A stretch of DNA of 64,000 bases, taken from assembly GCF_900105335.1 (NCBI RefSeq), contig NZ_LT629770.1:372001-436000 (forward strand), read 5' to 3'. A program made the translations under genes and the position numbers. Source of the stretch: Microbacterium paraoxydans (GTDB lineage Bacteria; Actinomycetota; Actinomycetes; Actinomycetales; Microbacteriaceae). The notes under the pieces are model-generated. The model ran no database searches. It was not told the DNA's origin and saw only the letters and a program-made list of their open reading frames with translations. This document shows, piece after piece, positions 63,190 through 64,000 of the stretch (positions are counted from its first letter, which is position 1; the number at the start of each line of letters is the position of its first letter).

Positions 63190-64000
63190 TCAGTCCACGA
63201 CCCTCCGCCGAATCCGCGGACCGAGGCGGGTGAGGATCTCCTCGCCCACCGTATCGATCCGCTCGGCGAGGGTCGTTGCTGTCTCCTCCCCCTGTGCGCC
63301 GGGGCCGAAGATCGTCACCTCGTCGCCGACCGCCATCCCCGGCCAGCCTTCGACCGTCATCGTGGCGACATCGATGGTCGACACGGCACGCGAGCCGGCG
63401 GGGGTGCCCACCGTCATCCCGGTCAGCGTGGAGGGGACGCCGTCCAGGCTCCCGACGGCGACGATCGCGTTCTCGCCCTCCACCCGCACGACCGGCGCGA
63501 CGAGACGCGCCGCGGGACGGATCCCGTCGAGGTCCGGGCCGTCCGCCGAGCGGATGCCGTAGCAGAACGCGCCGATCCGCGACACGGTCCCGCGCAGCTC
63601 GGGTCGCCACCAGGACGCGGCCGAGGCCGTGAGGTGCACAGACGCCGGCTGCGGCCCGGTCAGGCCGGCCTGCCGGACGGCGTCGAGGAACACGGCCTGC
63701 GCCTCGTCGTCCTCGGCATCGCTCGCCTCGGCGATGTGGCTCCAGACGCCGACGAGCGCGAGGGCGCCGGACCGCTCGGCGTCCCGGGCATCGGCGACCG
63801 CGGCCGCCCAGTCCTCCGGGCGCACGCCGTTGCGGTGCAGCCCGGTGTCGATCTTGAGGTGGATCCGTGCGCGCACGCCGAGGACCTCCGCCCGGGCGGC
63901 GATGCGCCGGAGATATTCGACCGTGCCGACGCCGAGCTCGATGTCCTGCAGGAGCGCCTCGTCGATCTCCTCATCTGTCGAGGTCGCCCAGGCGAACACC
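63190..64000 (-). CDS. alr: Alanine racemase (partial; N-terminus beyond the window)
   Basis: The C-terminal 269 residues are present. Motifs are RIHLKIDTGLHRNGVRPEDW, GVWSHIAEASD, RIGAFCYGIRSADGPDL (the active-site Tyr loop) and IDVATMTVEGWPGMAVGDEV. Alanine racemase makes D-alanine for peptidoglycan. The PLP lysine of the N-terminal barrel is outside the window. Confidence 0.92.
   Translation of the reverse strand, partial: VFAWATSTDEEIDEALLQDIELGVGTVEYLRRIAARAEVLGVRARIHLKIDTGLHRNGVRPEDWAAAVADARDAERSGALALVGVWSHIAEASDAEDDEAQAVFLDAVRQAGLTGPQPASVHLTASAASWWRPELRGTVSRIGAFCYGIRSADGPDLDGIRPAARLVAPVVRVEGENAIVAVGSLDGVPSTLTGMTVGTPAGSRAVSTIDVATMTVEGWPGMAVGDEVTIFGPGAQGEETATTLAERIDTVGEEILTRLGPRIRRRVVD

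Overview
This window is high-GC actinobacterial chromosome, most likely from a Microbacterium-type member of the Microbacteriaceae. The evidence is the block dut / DUF3093 / DUF4193 / DUF3710 / DUF3159 / sepH, a DUF7882 gene, a DUF6098 gene, the glpD-TetR-flavoprotein-lipid kinase arrangement also known from mycobacteria, a parC/parE pair beside a DUF7455 zinc-ribbon gene, and many starts that look leaderless (a TANNNT box six or seven bases before the start codon).

Layout. 1-10.4 kb is core chromosome: a HIT-family gene cut by the window edge, thrS, a YnfA-like and a DoxX-like membrane protein, a photolyase, a copper/haem export cluster (membrane protein, CopC, PCuAC lipoprotein, Tat-exported DyP peroxidase), an MBL hydrolase with a DUF6098 gene, a DUF4383 gene, a DUF7882 gene and a small gene with a LexA-like site. 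10.59-26.30 kb is a 15.7-kb integrated element in the 3' end of a tRNA-Val(GAC) gene, bounded by 24-bp direct repeats. 26.28-26.80 kb is a tRNA cluster (Gly-Cys-Val leftward, Val(CAC) rightward). 26.8-64 kb is core chromosome again: a GH13 trehalose-synthase-like enzyme with a flavin oxidoreductase, small genes, a PemK-like toxin, amtB with two GlnR-type boxes, zapE, sseA-sufE, a hydrolase, DUF3000-rnd, the fatty-acid oxidation pair fadA-fadB, a glycerolipid cluster, dxs, acnA with a strong palindromic operator, the dut cluster, sepH, a phosphodiesterase-like gene, parC, parE and a partial alr.

The element. It encodes a tyrosine recombinase beside attL, two HTH regulators, an excisionase-like protein whose ribosome binding site is buried in a hairpin, a RepA-like AAA ATPase that carries a 24-bp perfect inverted repeat in its 3' end, several very small zinc-finger-like genes, two tandem paralogous coiled-coil proteins, a frameshifted HNH nuclease, a scaffold-like protein, a tail-assembly chaperone and a 906-residue tape-measure protein. 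It then carries a cargo zone of small genes, including two more DUF7882 paralogs and a ParB-like protein at attR. I see no terminase, portal, capsid, other tail, or lysis gene. It is therefore either a deletion-worn prophage or a phage-satellite-like element that kept or acquired only tail-length genes. Base use changes near 17.9 kb, just after a terminator and at the broken HNH gene, which suggests a mosaic.

The most interesting items are this element and its internal signals: the att/tRNA/terminator restoration, the candidate iteron origin, the SD-masking hairpin, the lone tape-measure module and the DUF7882 copies inside and just outside it.
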